Shown here in pieces: positions 1 to 8,263 of a stretch of DNA of 64,000 nucleotides; position 1 is the first letter of the stretch, and each line of letters opens with the position of its first letter. The notes beneath the pieces are model-generated. The model was not told where the DNA came from, did no database searches, and was given only the letters and a program-made list of their open reading frames with translations. Origin of the DNA: Bradyrhizobium sp. ARR65 (GTDB taxonomy: Bacteria; Pseudomonadota; Alphaproteobacteria; Rhizobiales; Xanthobacteraceae). Both the position numbers and the translations under genes were made by a program. Where the stretch lies: the NCBI RefSeq assembly GCF_000472385.1, contig NZ_AWZU01000005.1, positions 252 to 64,251 on the forward strand, read 5' to 3'.

Positions 1-313
1 TGGCCCATGCCACCCAGAACGGCGTCACAAGTCTTTTGACCTTCACTCGTCTGATCGTTCAAAACCTCATGCTCGGCGGATCGACCATCTGCTCGATCCA
101 CCCCGCCAATCCTTAGAGATCACCGACAGATGAGCCTCGACCTATGCCAAACCTAAACCGGACAGCCGTGGGACAAGCCCGGCCATGACGGTGAAGCTAT
201 CGATCGATTCCGCGATATCGCGATGAGCGCAAACGCTCGCGAGGACCGGCTTGCGCTTCCTCCTTCCCTCTTGAGCTACGACGGACAGGTCGCTTGGCCG
301 GAACGACAGAAAG
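1..313. other. Left edge, no supported gene
   Basis: No convincing gene was found here. One plus-strand frame stays open from the window edge to a TAG at 114-116 and could be the last 37 codons of a gene starting outside, but composition alone does not support it. The remainder up to the stop of the minus-strand glutathione transferase holds no recognised motif. Confidence 0.4.
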
Positions 314-958
314 TTATGCCGCCGCCTTGTGGCGCGCGATCTCGGCCTTGTAGAGCTCGAACTCCTCCGCAATCGCCTTCGCCACCGAAGGCCGCGCGCG
401 CAAGCGCTCGTAATAGGACTTCACGGCCGGCCATTTCGCGAGTTCAACCGGCGGCGTCGCCATGGTCCAGTTGATCACGGTGACGAGATAGGCGTCGGCC
501 ACGCTGAAATGGTCGAGCAGATAGTCACGGCCGCTCAGATAGTTCTCGAGATAATCGAGCCGCGACAGGTTTTTGTCGAGTACCCAACCCTTCACCTCCG
601 GCGCCGCCTTCTTGTCGAGCAGCGGCACGAACAAGCCCTTGTGCAGCTCCGTGCCGATGAAGCAGAGCCATTGATGCAGCCGGCTGCGCTCCATGCCCGG
701 CGCAGTCCCGAGGCCGGCCTGCGGCAAGCGGTCGGCGACATATTGCAGGATCGCGGCATTCTCGGTCAGCACGGCGCCATCGTCGGTGCGCAGCGTCGGG
801 ACCAGCCCGAGCGGATTCACCTTGCGGAAATCGGAGCCGTCTTTCAGCACCACCTTGGTCTTGGGATCGACCTCCAGATAATTGGCCTCAGCGCCCGCCT
901 CGTAGAGTGCGATCCGTGTCGCCATCGAGCAGGCAAGCGGCGAGAAATACAGGTCCAT
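314..958 (-). CDS. Glutathione S-transferase family protein
   Basis: A 214-residue cytosolic GST-like enzyme, expected to conjugate glutathione to electrophiles or reduce peroxides. The N-terminal thioredoxin-like domain opens MDLYFSPLACSM and contains the family's cis-proline stretch NPLGLVPTL (about residues 48-56), followed by LTENAAILQYVADRLP (the conserved E/S-I glutathione-contact region). The C-terminal helical domain carries YLLDHFSVADAYL, the N-capping box of GSTs. The S/C near residue 9-10 fits a beta-class-like GST. The frame stays open upstream, but ATG 958 has AGGAGG 8 bases before it and starts exactly at the first fold strand. It is divergent from the TetR gene at 1057, its probable regulator. 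Confidence 0.9.
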   Translation of the reverse strand: MDLYFSPLACSMATRIALYEAGAEANYLEVDPKTKVVLKDGSDFRKVNPLGLVPTLRTDDGAVLTENAAILQYVADRLPQAGLGTAPGMERSRLHQWLCFIGTELHKGLFVPLLDKKAAPEVKGWVLDKNLSRLDYLENYLSGRDYLLDHFSVADAYLVTVINWTMATPPVELAKWPAVKSYYERLRARPSVAKAIAEEFELYKAEIARHKAAA

Positions 959-1056
959 CGGAATCCTCCTTCGAGCGTTGGGCCAGCGCAGCGGGCCGTT
1001 GTTGATTTTTATACTGTTCCGCATAATATATTCGCCGTCAAGGAATTTATTGCGAA
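959..1056. promoter_or_regulatory. Divergent GST/TetR promoter region
   Basis: This 98-base gap separates the GST gene from the divergent TetR gene and must hold both promoters. The centre is AT-rich (ATAATATA around 1024-1031). Two half-similar arms, TGTTCCGCA near 1014 and TGCGAAATGGTACA near 1050, could be part of an operator, but the match is imperfect. Confidence 0.35.
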
Positions 1057-1698
1057 ATGGTACAAAAAACAGGGAAGCCGGGAAGCGAGCCGAAGCGGCG
1101 CGGGCGTCCGCGCGCCTATGAGCCCGACGTTGCGCTCGGCAAGGCGCTCGACCTGTTTCGGAAGGGCGGCTTTGCCGCGACGTCATTGGATGATCTCTCC
1201 GCCGCGACCGGCATGAACCGGCCGAGCCTCTATGGCGCCTTCGGCGACAAGCGCGAGCTCTACATCAAGAGCTATCAACGCTACCGCGACGATGCGCGCG
1301 CGGCGTTAAGCGAAGTGTTCAGGAGCGAGCTGAGCTTGCGCAAACGGCTGGAGCGAATCTATGCGGTCGCGCTCGACATGTATCTTTCCGGCGAGGACGG
1401 ACCGAAGGGCTGCTTCACGGTGCTGACCGCAGCATCCGACGCCGTGCACGATCCCGCCATTCGCGCGATGGTGATTGACGCATTGTCCGAGCTCGACAAG
1501 GCCTTCGCCAGATGCTTCCGCCTGGCCAAGGACAAAGGCGAGCTGCCGGAAGCTGCCGATCCGGTCGCGCTGGGGCAGCTCGGCTCTGCCACCATCCACA
1601 CCATCGCCCTCCGCGCCCGCGCGCACGTGCCGCGCAAGGAGCTGGAAGCAATCGTGAGGAATGCAGTTGGGGTGATGTGCGGGACAGCCGCGAAATAA
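1057..1698 (+). CDS. TetR/AcrR family transcriptional regulator
   Basis: A 213-residue one-component repressor. After a basic leader (KRRGRPRAYEP) the tetR-type helix-turn-helix spans about residues 25-70, with the recognition helix in LSAATGMNRPSLYGAFGDKRELY. The C-terminal domain (residues 80-213) is helical and would bind a small ligand; its TetR_C subfamily was not identified. The gene is divergent from the GST at 314-958, the classical arrangement for a repressor controlling itself and a detoxification enzyme. The ATG at 1057 is the first start in frame. Confidence 0.9.
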   Translation: MVQKTGKPGSEPKRRGRPRAYEPDVALGKALDLFRKGGFAATSLDDLSAATGMNRPSLYGAFGDKRELYIKSYQRYRDDARAALSEVFRSELSLRKRLERIYAVALDMYLSGEDGPKGCFTVLTAASDAVHDPAIRAMVIDALSELDKAFARCFRLAKDKGELPEAADPVALGQLGSATIHTIALRARAHVPRKELEAIVRNAVGVMCGTAAK

Positions 1699-1705
1699 AG
1701 CGCTC

Positions 1706-1843
1706 CGTCGTCCCCGGCCAGCCGAAGCGCAGAGCCGGGACCCCGTAACCCCAGTCGTTTGCTGTTGCGAAGGGAGACGCCCACCGACGAAGACAGATAG
1801 ATTCCGCGGTATGGGCCCCGGCTTTCGCCGGAGCGACGACTAA
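1706..1843. repeat. Palindromic intergenic repeat (CGTCGTCCCCGG type)
   Basis: The gap between the converging TetR and GhrA-like genes starts with CGTCGTCCCCGGCCAGCC and ends with CCCCGGCTTTCGCCGGAGCGACGAC, giving inverted termini around an internal spacer. A diverged relative lies at 55330-55475, also between converging genes. I recognise the type as a common Bradyrhizobium intergenic unit. It may fold as a bidirectional hairpin. Confidence 0.65.
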
Positions 1844-2805
1844 TATCCCCGCCTGCGATCCACCACGTTCTCCAGCTTGCCGCCAGCTTCGAACCGCGCG
1901 ATCTGGTCCGCCACATAGCGGGAGATCGCGTCGGGGTCGGTATCGGCGGCATTATGTGGCGTCAGCACGATCTTGGGATGGCTCCAGAACGTGCTGTCGG
2001 CGGGCAGGGGTTCCTGGCTGAAGACATCCAGAGATGCGGCGCCGAGCGTGCCGTCGTCGAGACAGGCCAGGATATCCGCTTCGTTCTGTAGGCCGCCGCG
2101 GCCGGCATTGATGAGCACGGGCGCGCCGAGCGGGCTTGTCCGGTTGAGCTTTGCAAAGAGGTCGCGGTTGAGGATGCCGCGCGTATCCGCCGTCAGCGGC
2201 AGCAGGCAGACCAGAATGTCCGTGCGGCGCAGGAATGCCTCGAGCTGCGCGCTGCCCGCAAAGCATGTGATGCCCTCGATCTCCTTGCGGCTGCGGCTCC
2301 AGCCCGTCACGCCAAAGCCGATCTGCTTCAAGATCTGCGCCGCATGCGCGCCGAGCGTCCCGAGCCCCATGATGCCGACCGAAATCGCGCTGGCCGGCCA
2401 CTGGTATTTTGGCGCCCAGCGCCTGGCGCGCTGCGAATCCCGCAAGTAAAGCTCCTGCCGATGATGCATCAGCACGTGCAGGACGACATATTCCATCATC
2501 CGCTTGGTGAGGTCGTCGACCGCGACCCGCACCAAGGGCACCTCGGGCAGCGAGTTGTCGGCCATCAGCGCATCGACGCCGGCGCCCAGGTTGAAGATCA
2601 CCCTCAGGTTCGGAAGGGCCGCGAGCTCGCCGGGAACCGGCTTCCACACCGCCGCATAATGCACCTCGGCCGGATCGCAGCCGGTCGCGGGCAGCAGGAC
2701 GACGCGCCGGTCGCCGCACACCTGCTCGAAGCGGGCTTTCCACCGCTCCGGCGACCAGTTGTCGGTGCCGCCATGGATCAGAAGCGCGAGCGCGCCTTTC
2801 GTCAT
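1840..2805 (-). CDS. D-2-hydroxyacid dehydrogenase, glyoxylate/hydroxypyruvate reductase A-like
   Basis: A 321-residue cytosolic NAD(P)H-dependent reductase of 2-oxoacids such as glyoxylate or hydroxypyruvate. Seen: the Rossmann dinucleotide motif GIMGLGTLGAHAAQIL, the substrate-side FNLGAGVDAL, the NAD-domain signature LINAGRGGLQNEADIL with the substrate-contacting Arg, the Glu of SQEPLP, and the catalytic His of LTPHNAADT. Replacement of the usual GxGxxG by GLGTLG and the short length match the GhrA branch. The frame runs open to 3171, but ATG 2805 begins right at the first strand (MTKGALALLIHG) and is preceded by GAGG; longer starts lack a ribosome site. It converges on the TetR gene across a palindromic repeat. 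Confidence 0.88.
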   Translation of the reverse strand: MTKGALALLIHGGTDNWSPERWKARFEQVCGDRRVVLLPATGCDPAEVHYAAVWKPVPGELAALPNLRVIFNLGAGVDALMADNSLPEVPLVRVAVDDLTKRMMEYVVLHVLMHHRQELYLRDSQRARRWAPKYQWPASAISVGIMGLGTLGAHAAQILKQIGFGVTGWSRSRKEIEGITCFAGSAQLEAFLRRTDILVCLLPLTADTRGILNRDLFAKLNRTSPLGAPVLINAGRGGLQNEADILACLDDGTLGAASLDVFSQEPLPADSTFWSHPKIVLTPHNAADTDPDAISRYVADQIARFEAGGKLENVVDRRRGY

Positions 2806-2943
2806 TTGCAATTTAGCCTCATCTTTTGGGGGATCAGCCAGCGACATTAACGTACGCATCCGGCCGCGCAAAATATTTCCGCGCGCTGTCGGGTCAGGGC
2901 ATAATGCAGCGTCTTTCAGAGGAAACGAGGGAATCGATAGCCC

Positions 2944-3312
2944 ATGCTCTATGCCATCCTTTGCTACCATGACGAGGATTTTGTCGGCTCCTGGAGCAAG
3001 GAGCAGGATGCCGCCGTGATGAAGAAGCTGGCCGTGGTACAGGAGAAGCTGGCAAAGCAGGGCCGGTTGGGTCCGGTGGCGCGGCTGCTGCCGACCACGG
3101 CCGCCACCACGCTGCGCAAGGACGAGCCGCCGCTCGTGCTCGACGGCCCCTATGCCGAGACCAAGGAGCAACTGCTCGGCTTTTACCTGATCGACTGCAA
3201 GAATCTCGACGAGGCGCTCGATGTCGCCAAGGAACTCGGCGCCGCCAATCCCGGCGGAGCCTATGAGATCCGCCCGGTCGGGATGTTCGCACCCGGAGGT
3301 GCTTTGAAGTGA
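2944..3312 (+). CDS. YCII-related (DGPF) domain protein
   Basis: A 122-residue single-domain YCII/DGPF protein. Seen: N-terminal strand MLYAILCYHDED, and the hallmark LDGPYAETKEQLLGFYLIDC around residues 65-86, followed by the EA helix and a final EIRPVGMF strand. The family has a dimeric ferredoxin-like fold and is often encoded beside ECF42 sigma factors. Here the stop codon overlaps the GTG start of such a sigma factor (3309), so the two are very probably co-translated. Its biochemical role is unknown; an antagonist or partner of the sigma factor has been proposed for the family. Confidence 0.88.
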   Translation: MLYAILCYHDEDFVGSWSKEQDAAVMKKLAVVQEKLAKQGRLGPVARLLPTTAATTLRKDEPPLVLDGPYAETKEQLLGFYLIDCKNLDEALDVAKELGAANPGGAYEIRPVGMFAPGGALK

Positions 3313-4589
3313 CCGAGACCGACACCGCCTGGATCGATGCCGCGCTGAGCTCGGCGCGCCCGCAGGCGGTCGGCGCCTTGTTGCGCTATTTCCGCAACCT
3401 CGACACCGCGGAGGAGGCGTTTCAGAACGCGTGCCTGCGCGCGCTGAAAACCTGGCCGCAGAACGGTCCGCCGCGCGACCCCGCAGCCTGGCTGATCATG
3501 GTCGGCCGCAATGTCGCGATCGACGAGGTGCGCCGTGCCCGCAGGCAGGAGCCGTTGCCGGACGACGATCACGCGATCTCCGATCTCGGTGATGCCGAGG
3601 ATGAAATCGCCGAACGGCTCGACGGCTCGCATTATCGCGACGACATCTTGCGGCTGATGTTCATCTGTTGCCATCCCGAGCTGCCGCCGACCCAGCAGAT
3701 CGCGCTGGCGCTACGCATCGTCTCGGGCCTGTCGGTAAAGCAGATCGCGCGGGCGTTTCTGGTCAGCGAAGCGGCGATGGAGCAGCGCATCACCCGCGCC
3801 AAGGCGCGCGTGGCGGATGCCAATGTGCCGTTCGAGACGCCGGGCGCGGTCGAGCGCTCGGAGCGTCTCGCCGCGGTGGCCGCGATGATCTATCTGATCT
3901 TCAACGAAGGCTATTCCGCAAGCGGTGATACCGCGGAAATTCGTAAACCGCTTTGCGAAGAGGCGATCCGCCTCGCGCGGCTGCTGTTGCGGCTGTTCCC
4001 GAGCGAACCCGAGATCATGGGCCTGACGGCGCTGCTCCTGCTGCAGCATGCGCGCACGGAGGCACGGTTCGATGCGGACGGCAGCTTGATCCTGCTCGAG
4101 GACCAGGATCGCTCGCTCTGGAATCAAAAGTTGATCGCCGAGGGCCTTGCGCTGATCGACAAGGCGATGCGTCACCGCCGTAGCGGGCCCTATCAGATCC
4201 AGGCCGCGATCGCCGCGCTGCATGCGCGCGCTGCAAAGCCCGAGGATACCGACTGGAAGCAGATCGACCTGCTCTACGGCGCGTTGGAAGTCATCCAGCC
4301 GTCACCCGTGGTCACGCTCAATCGCGCGGTCGCGGTCTCCAAGGTGCGCGGGGCCGAAGCCGCGCTTGAGATGATCGAGCCGTTGGCGCCGCGGCTTGCC
4401 AACTATTTCCATTTCTTCGGCGTGCGCGGCGCTTTCCTGATGCAGCTCGGCCGCGCCGAGGAGGCCCGCGTCGCCTTCGACCGTGCCATCGCGCTCGCCA
4501 ACACCTCCGCCGAAGCCGCGCATATCCGCATGCATCTCGACCGCCTGATGCGCGACAGCGAGCCGAAAGGCAAGAAGGCGGGGAAGTAG
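3309..4589 (+). CDS. ECF42-type RNA polymerase sigma factor with C-terminal TPR-like extension
   Basis: A 426-residue sigma factor, about twice the usual ECF length. Region 2 is in the first 80 residues (DTAEEAFQNACLRAL, then AAWLIMVGRNVAIDEVRRAR) and region 4 around residues 125-170 (PPTQQIALALRIVSGLSVKQ, with EAAMEQRITRAKARV as recognition helix). The remaining 240 residues are helical repeats (IYLIFNEGYSASG, VVTLNRAVAVSKVRG, AALEMIEPLAPRL), the DUF6596/TPR-like extension typical of ECF42. It starts with GTG overlapping the TGA of the YCII gene (GTGA). No classical membrane anti-sigma gene is adjacent, as is usual for this group. Confidence 0.92.
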   Translation: MTETDTAWIDAALSSARPQAVGALLRYFRNLDTAEEAFQNACLRALKTWPQNGPPRDPAAWLIMVGRNVAIDEVRRARRQEPLPDDDHAISDLGDAEDEIAERLDGSHYRDDILRLMFICCHPELPPTQQIALALRIVSGLSVKQIARAFLVSEAAMEQRITRAKARVADANVPFETPGAVERSERLAAVAAMIYLIFNEGYSASGDTAEIRKPLCEEAIRLARLLLRLFPSEPEIMGLTALLLLQHARTEARFDADGSLILLEDQDRSLWNQKLIAEGLALIDKAMRHRRSGPYQIQAAIAALHARAAKPEDTDWKQIDLLYGALEVIQPSPVVTLNRAVAVSKVRGAEAALEMIEPLAPRLANYFHFFGVRGAFLMQLGRAEEARVAFDRAIALANTSAEAAHIRMHLDRLMRDSEPKGKKAGK

Positions 4590-4610
4590 ATTTCTCTCGA
4601 TTCATGCACT

Positions 4611-4749
4611 GTCATTCCGGGGCGCCTCCACCGGGTCCGCGTGAAGCGCGGCCCGATGACAGGCTCCGAGGCGAACCCGGAATCTCGAGATTCTCAGGTG
4701 CGCAATTGCGCACCATAGTTCGATGCCTTTCGCATCGCCCCGGAATGAC
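4611..4749. repeat. Palindromic repeat carrying a nested 34-base module
   Basis: The unit is bounded by perfect 14-base inverted arms, GTCATTCCGGGGCG (4611-4624) and CGCCCCGGAATGAC (4736-4749), and includes the inner palindromes TCTCGAGA and GGTGCGCAATTGCGCACC. Positions 4632-4665 hold a block (CGGGTCCGCG...GATGACAGGCT) that recurs at 40367-40400 with one mismatch inside a different repeat family. It separates the ECF42 and DoxX genes. Confidence 0.8.
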
Positions 4750-4832
4750 GGCGCCAAATTTTTCTCGAGCAACTGTCGGCCGCTGCTTCCCCCGTTCGTC
4801 TATTGGTCGAAGCATCACCAATGGAGCGAGCC

Positions 4833-5258
4833 ATGCCGACCCATATGCAACACGAGCTGAAGGACTCTCGGGTCTCAAGGCCCGCGCTGTGGCTGGGCCG
4901 GCTGTTGTCGGGGTCGGCGATCCTGTTTCTGCTGTTCGACGGAGCCATCAAGCTGCTGCCGCTCCCCGTCGTCACGGAAACGATGGACAGGATAGGCTAT
5001 GGTTCCAGCGAGACGCTGGCGCGCACGCTGGGGGCCATTACCATGATTTGCACGGTTCTCTATGCAGTTCCCCCGACGTCGTTCGTCGGCGCCATCCTCC
5101 TGACCGGCTATCTCGGCGGGGCGATCGCGTCTCACCTTCGCATCGGCAGTCCGCTGTTCACGCACATTCTGTTCGGGCTCTATCTCGGTCTGATGGTGTG
5201 GGGTGGATTGTGGCTGCGCGATGCGAAGCTGCGCCAGCTCCTGCCATTCCGAACTTGA
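4833..5258 (+). CDS. DoxX family integral membrane protein
   Basis: A 141-residue inner-membrane protein with about four hydrophobic helices: LSGSAILFLLFDGAIKLL, TLGAITMICTVLYAVP, FVGAILLTGYLGGAIASHLR and ILFGLYLGLMVWGGLWL. The FDGAIKL and TGYLGGAIASHLR segments are characteristic of DoxX-like proteins. Its function is unknown; related proteins are linked to quinone or thiosulfate-oxidising complexes and to oxidative stress. In-frame TTG 4803 and ATG 4821 lie upstream, but ATG 4833 has GGAG six bases ahead and is preferred. Confidence 0.85.
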   Translation: MPTHMQHELKDSRVSRPALWLGRLLSGSAILFLLFDGAIKLLPLPVVTETMDRIGYGSSETLARTLGAITMICTVLYAVPPTSFVGAILLTGYLGGAIASHLRIGSPLFTHILFGLYLGLMVWGGLWLRDAKLRQLLPFRT

Positions 5259-5352
5259 TGTTCGCCCCTTGCACAGAGCGACCACATTTCGGCGGAATGC
5301 TGTTGCAGCCATTGGCCTAAACAACTCGCACGCGTAACCCAAGGAGCAGACC

Positions 5353-5763
5353 ATGCAAGTGACCCCTTACGTACATTATGACGGCAACTGCGAAGCAGCG
5401 TTCAAGTTCTACGAAAAGGAGCTCGGTGCGAAGATAGAGGTGATCATGCGCTACGAGCAGGCGCCGCCGGAGATGCCCTCATCTCCTGAGTACAAGAACA
5501 AGATCATGCATGGCATGATCTCGATCGACGGTGCCCCCATCATGGGCTCCGACGCCCCGCCGCAGCATTTTCAAAAGCCGCAGGGCTTCTCGCTGTCGTT
5601 GAGTGTGGAGGATCCTGCGGAAGCCGAGCGCAAGTTCAACGCGCTCTGCAAGGGCGGCACTGTGACCATGGCGTGGTCGAAAACCTTCTTTGCCAAAGGC
5701 TTTGGCATGGCCGTCGACCAGTTCGGCATTCCCTGGATGGTGATCTCGCCGATGGAGCAGTAG
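5353..5763 (+). CDS. VOC family protein, PhnB/3-demethylubiquinone methyltransferase-like
   Basis: A 136-residue protein of the vicinal-oxygen-chelate fold, PhnB type: MQVTPYVHYDGNCEAAFKFY at the N terminus, AKIEVIMRY, then HGMISIDGAPIMGSD and finally FAKGFGMAVDQFGIPWMV. The family is often of unknown activity despite its enzyme-like name. The start is preceded by AAGGAGCAGACC, an ideal ribosome site. It follows DoxX by 94 bases and may be co-transcribed. Confidence 0.88.
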   Translation: MQVTPYVHYDGNCEAAFKFYEKELGAKIEVIMRYEQAPPEMPSSPEYKNKIMHGMISIDGAPIMGSDAPPQHFQKPQGFSLSLSVEDPAEAERKFNALCKGGTVTMAWSKTFFAKGFGMAVDQFGIPWMVISPMEQ

Positions 5764-5784
5764 AGCGCTGCGCGCCGCAGCCCA

Positions 5785-5811
5785 CCTCTCCCCGCGAAGA
5801 GCGGGAGGGGA
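5785..5811. terminator. GC-rich hairpin between converging genes
   Basis: CCTCTCCCCGC, loop GAAGA and GCGGGAGGGGA form a hairpin (five strict pairs nearest the loop, then wobbles) in the 57-base gap between the converging VOC and ClpP-like genes. There is no T tract, so any termination would be weak or factor-assisted. Confidence 0.4.
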
Positions 5812-5820
5812 CTCCCGCTC

Positions 5821-6255
5821 CTACCTACACGGCCGGTAGATCGCCGCGAGCTCCCTGCCGCGCAACAACAAGAGCCGCGACGTCAATCCGCCGCGGCGAA
5901 TGATCCAGTCTCTCACCGGGGCGGGGTAGGCCTCCAGCACTATTTCGGAGGCCTCCGGCTCGGCATAGAAGCGGCCGCGCCGGTCGACGGAGCGCGCCGC
6001 GTGGAAGCCGAGGACGGCGCGGCGGGTCACGCAAATGCGATCGTTTGGCACGATGCTCAGCACCAGCGTGCAGGCCGAGAAACAGGGCCCGTCGATGATC
6101 ACGCGCTCCCCGGAATTGCGCAACGCCTCGAACAGGTCGAGAAACGGACCCACCTCGCCGCCGGGGCTTGCGAGAATGCGGACCGAGGCGCGCAGCGGCG
6201 TCGCGCAAAGCGCAAGCACCGCAATGGTCGCAACCAGGGTTCGCAGCGCGCGCAA
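5821..6255 (-). CDS. Small exported ClpP-like (SDH-superfamily) protein
   Basis: About 144 residues with a Sec-type signal (RTLVATIAVLALCATPLRAS) followed by a compact crotonase/ClpP-like core: ASPGGEVGPFLDLFEAL, VIIDGPCFSACTLVLS with a candidate nucleophilic Ser, and RRAVLGFHAAR with a candidate His. This is the SPGG / SAC / FHA pattern of small periplasmic proteins related to ClpP (COG3904 type). The chosen start is TTG 6255, five bases after GGGTGAG and just past the TGA of the upstream SDR gene; in-frame ATGs further upstream lie inside that gene. The substrate is unknown and catalytic activity is inferred. Confidence 0.72.
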   Translation of the reverse strand: MRALRTLVATIAVLALCATPLRASVRILASPGGEVGPFLDLFEALRNSGERVIIDGPCFSACTLVLSIVPNDRICVTRRAVLGFHAARSVDRRGRFYAEPEASEIVLEAYPAPVRDWIIRRGGLTSRLLLLRGRELAAIYRPCR

Positions 6256-6259
6256 GCTC

Positions 6260-7045
6260 TCACCCGTTTCGTCTCTGGCCGCGCAGCGTCGGCAATCCGA
6301 TGCCCGCGGCATCAAACCCGCCATCGACCGCCAGGATCTGCCCGGTAACATAACTGGCGCGGTCGGAGCCGAGAAAGTAGATGGCCTCGGCCAATTCTTC
6401 TTCAAGGCCGTACCGGTTGAGCGGAATAGCATCGTGATAATCGGCGCGGATTTGTGGCGTATGCACGGCCTTGGCCATCGCGGTGTCGACCGGTCCCGGG
6501 GCGACGGCGTTGACGCGGATACCGAGCGAGGCCAGTTCCACCGCGAGCTGTTTGGTCAGATGCGCGAGGGCGGCCTTGCTGGTGCCGTAGGCCGAGCGCA
6601 GCGTGGAGGCGCGCACCGCCGAAATCGAGGTGATGTTGACCACCGCGCCGCCGCCGGCCTCCCGCATCAGCGGTACGGCCGCCTTGGTGCAGAGGAAGGG
6701 GCCGGTGAGGTTAACGGCGAGAATCCGGTTCCAGTCGGTCTCGGAGGTTTCCAGGAGCGGCGCAAAGGTCGCAATTCCCGCATTGTTGATCAGCGCGTCG
6801 AGCCGGCCGAAGCGCTTTGCCACCTGATCCAGGGCTTGAGCCACCTGCGCCGCATCGGAAACGTCGCAATGCAGTGCCAGCGTATCGGGGCTGGCGAGCG
6901 CGGCGACCGCGCCGTCCAGGAGCTCGCGCTCGATGTCGAGCAGCGCGACGTGCCAGCCATCGGCGAGGAAGCGTTTGGCGGTGGCAAGGCCGATGCCGCG
7001 CGCGGCTCCCGTCACCAGTGCGACTTTTTGCGCAGAAGAGGTCAT
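6260..7045 (-). CDS. SDR family NAD(P)-dependent oxidoreductase
   Basis: A 261-residue classical short-chain dehydrogenase. Seen: the cofactor motif TGAARGIG (residues 12-19), the D of HCDVSD, NNAG in LINNAGIAT, the catalytic Ser in ITSISAVRAS, the YGTSK active-site Tyr/Lys pair, and the PGPVDT and VTGQILAVDGG signatures. The substrate cannot be told. The frame is open to 7129; ATG 7045 starts at MTSSAQKVALVTG and is preferred to ATG 7057. Its stop lies five bases before the TTG of the ClpP-like gene, so the two form a transcription unit. It is divergent from the GST at 7241. Confidence 0.92.
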   Translation of the reverse strand: MTSSAQKVALVTGAARGIGLATAKRFLADGWHVALLDIERELLDGAVAALASPDTLALHCDVSDAAQVAQALDQVAKRFGRLDALINNAGIATFAPLLETSETDWNRILAVNLTGPFLCTKAAVPLMREAGGGAVVNITSISAVRASTLRSAYGTSKAALAHLTKQLAVELASLGIRVNAVAPGPVDTAMAKAVHTPQIRADYHDAIPLNRYGLEEELAEAIYFLGSDRASYVTGQILAVDGGFDAAGIGLPTLRGQRRNG

Positions 7046-7240
7046 TCCATCATCCATGATCAAATTCGGAAGTGCCTCGGCTTGCAGCCAGGCACCCGCT
7101 TTTAATGGCGAGCGCGCCCGCCGTCCCAAAATAATTTGCCGGAGGTGTCTGCAAGCTGTCTGCGGGACGGGGCGCCGTTCGTCTTATGGGGGAAAGCCGG
7201 CCAGATCGCGCCGGCAATTACCGGCAATTAAGGGAATCTC

Positions 7241-7894
7241 ATGTCGCTCACGCTGCATTACCATCCGTTGTCGTCCTTCTGCTGGAAGGTCCTGATCGCG
7301 CTCTACGAAAACGGCACGCCGTTCACGCCCAAGCTGGTCAATCTTGGCGATCCGGACGAGCGCGCCGCGCTGTTGAAATTGTCGCCCATCGGGAGATTTC
7401 CGGTGCTGCGCGACGACGCGCGGGAGCGGACGGTGCCGGAATCGAGCATCATCATCGAATACCTCGACCGCCATTATCGCGGTCCTGTCCGGTTCGTCCC
7501 CGATGATCCCGGAACCGCATTGCAGACGCGGCTGCGCGACCGCTTTTTCGATCTCTATGTCCACTTGCCGATGCAGAAGATCATCGGCGACCGGCTTCGC
7601 ACCGCAGACAAGAAGGATCCGCATGGTGTCGCAGAGGCCAGGACACAGCTTCGGGCCTCCTATGACATCATCGAGCAGCAGATGGCGTCCGGTCCCTGGG
7701 CCATGGGCAAGGACTTTACGCTCGCCGACTGCTCGGCGCTGCCGCCCCTGTTCTACGGCAACAAGGTCGAGCCGTTTGGTCCGGCGCGCAAGAATGTCAC
7801 GGCCTATTTCGAACGGTTGCAGGCGCGGCCCTCGGTGGCCCGGGCGCTTAAAGAGGCCGAGCCCTATTTCCACCTGGTGCCGAAGGAGAGCTGA
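7241..7894 (+). CDS. Glutathione S-transferase family protein
   Basis: A 217-residue GST. The thioredoxin-like half has LHYHPLSSFCWKVLIALYE (Ser/Cys at the active-site turn), LSPIGRFPVL with the cis-Pro, and VPESSIIIEYLDRHY with the glutathione-binding E-S pair. The C-terminal half has MGKDFTLADCSALPPLFY, the conserved capping box. It is distinct from the GST at 314-958. The next gene begins on the base after its stop, indicating co-translation with an NTF2-like protein. Confidence 0.92.
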   Translation: MSLTLHYHPLSSFCWKVLIALYENGTPFTPKLVNLGDPDERAALLKLSPIGRFPVLRDDARERTVPESSIIIEYLDRHYRGPVRFVPDDPGTALQTRLRDRFFDLYVHLPMQKIIGDRLRTADKKDPHGVAEARTQLRASYDIIEQQMASGPWAMGKDFTLADCSALPPLFYGNKVEPFGPARKNVTAYFERLQARPSVARALKEAEPYFHLVPKES

Positions 7895-8263
7895 ATGACG
7901 GCCCGCGACAAGGCGGACACCATCCGCGCACTGTTCGCCGCTTATCTCGCGAATGACCGCAAGCGCGTCGAAAATTCCTTTACCGCGGACTTTCGCTTCA
8001 CCAGCCCTTATGACGATGCGCTCGACAAGGCGACGTATTTCGCGCGCTGCTGGAAAAACAGCGACTGGATCGCGCGGCATGAGCTCGAACGGATATTCGT
8101 TCAGGGCAGTGAGGCATTTGCGACGTATCTGTGTGTCGCGAAGGACGGCAAGAGCTTTCGCAACACCGAGTTCTTCACCTTCTGGGGCGACAAGATCAGC
8201 GGCATCGACGTCTATTTCGGCGCGGCTTACCAGAACGGCCGCCTGCTCCAACAGGCGCGATAG
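7895..8263 (+). CDS. NTF2-like (SnoaL) family protein
   Basis: A 122-residue alpha+beta barrel protein of the nuclear-transport-factor-2-like superfamily: an N-terminal helix RALFAAYLANDRKRVENSF, then FTADFRFTSPYDD, a FARCWKN helix, and the strands EAFATYLCVAKDG, FRNTEFFTFWGDKI and GIDVYFG. Members act as small-ligand enzymes or binding proteins; no specific catalytic set was identified. ATG 7895 abuts the stop of the GST gene. Confidence 0.82.
   Translation: MTARDKADTIRALFAAYLANDRKRVENSFTADFRFTSPYDDALDKATYFARCWKNSDWIARHELERIFVQGSEAFATYLCVAKDGKSFRNTEFFTFWGDKISGIDVYFGAAYQNGRLLQQAR

Noticed and set aside
3..116. Possible C-terminal end of a gene at the left edge
   Set aside because: Only 37 codons are visible, with no motif; it cannot be told from chance.
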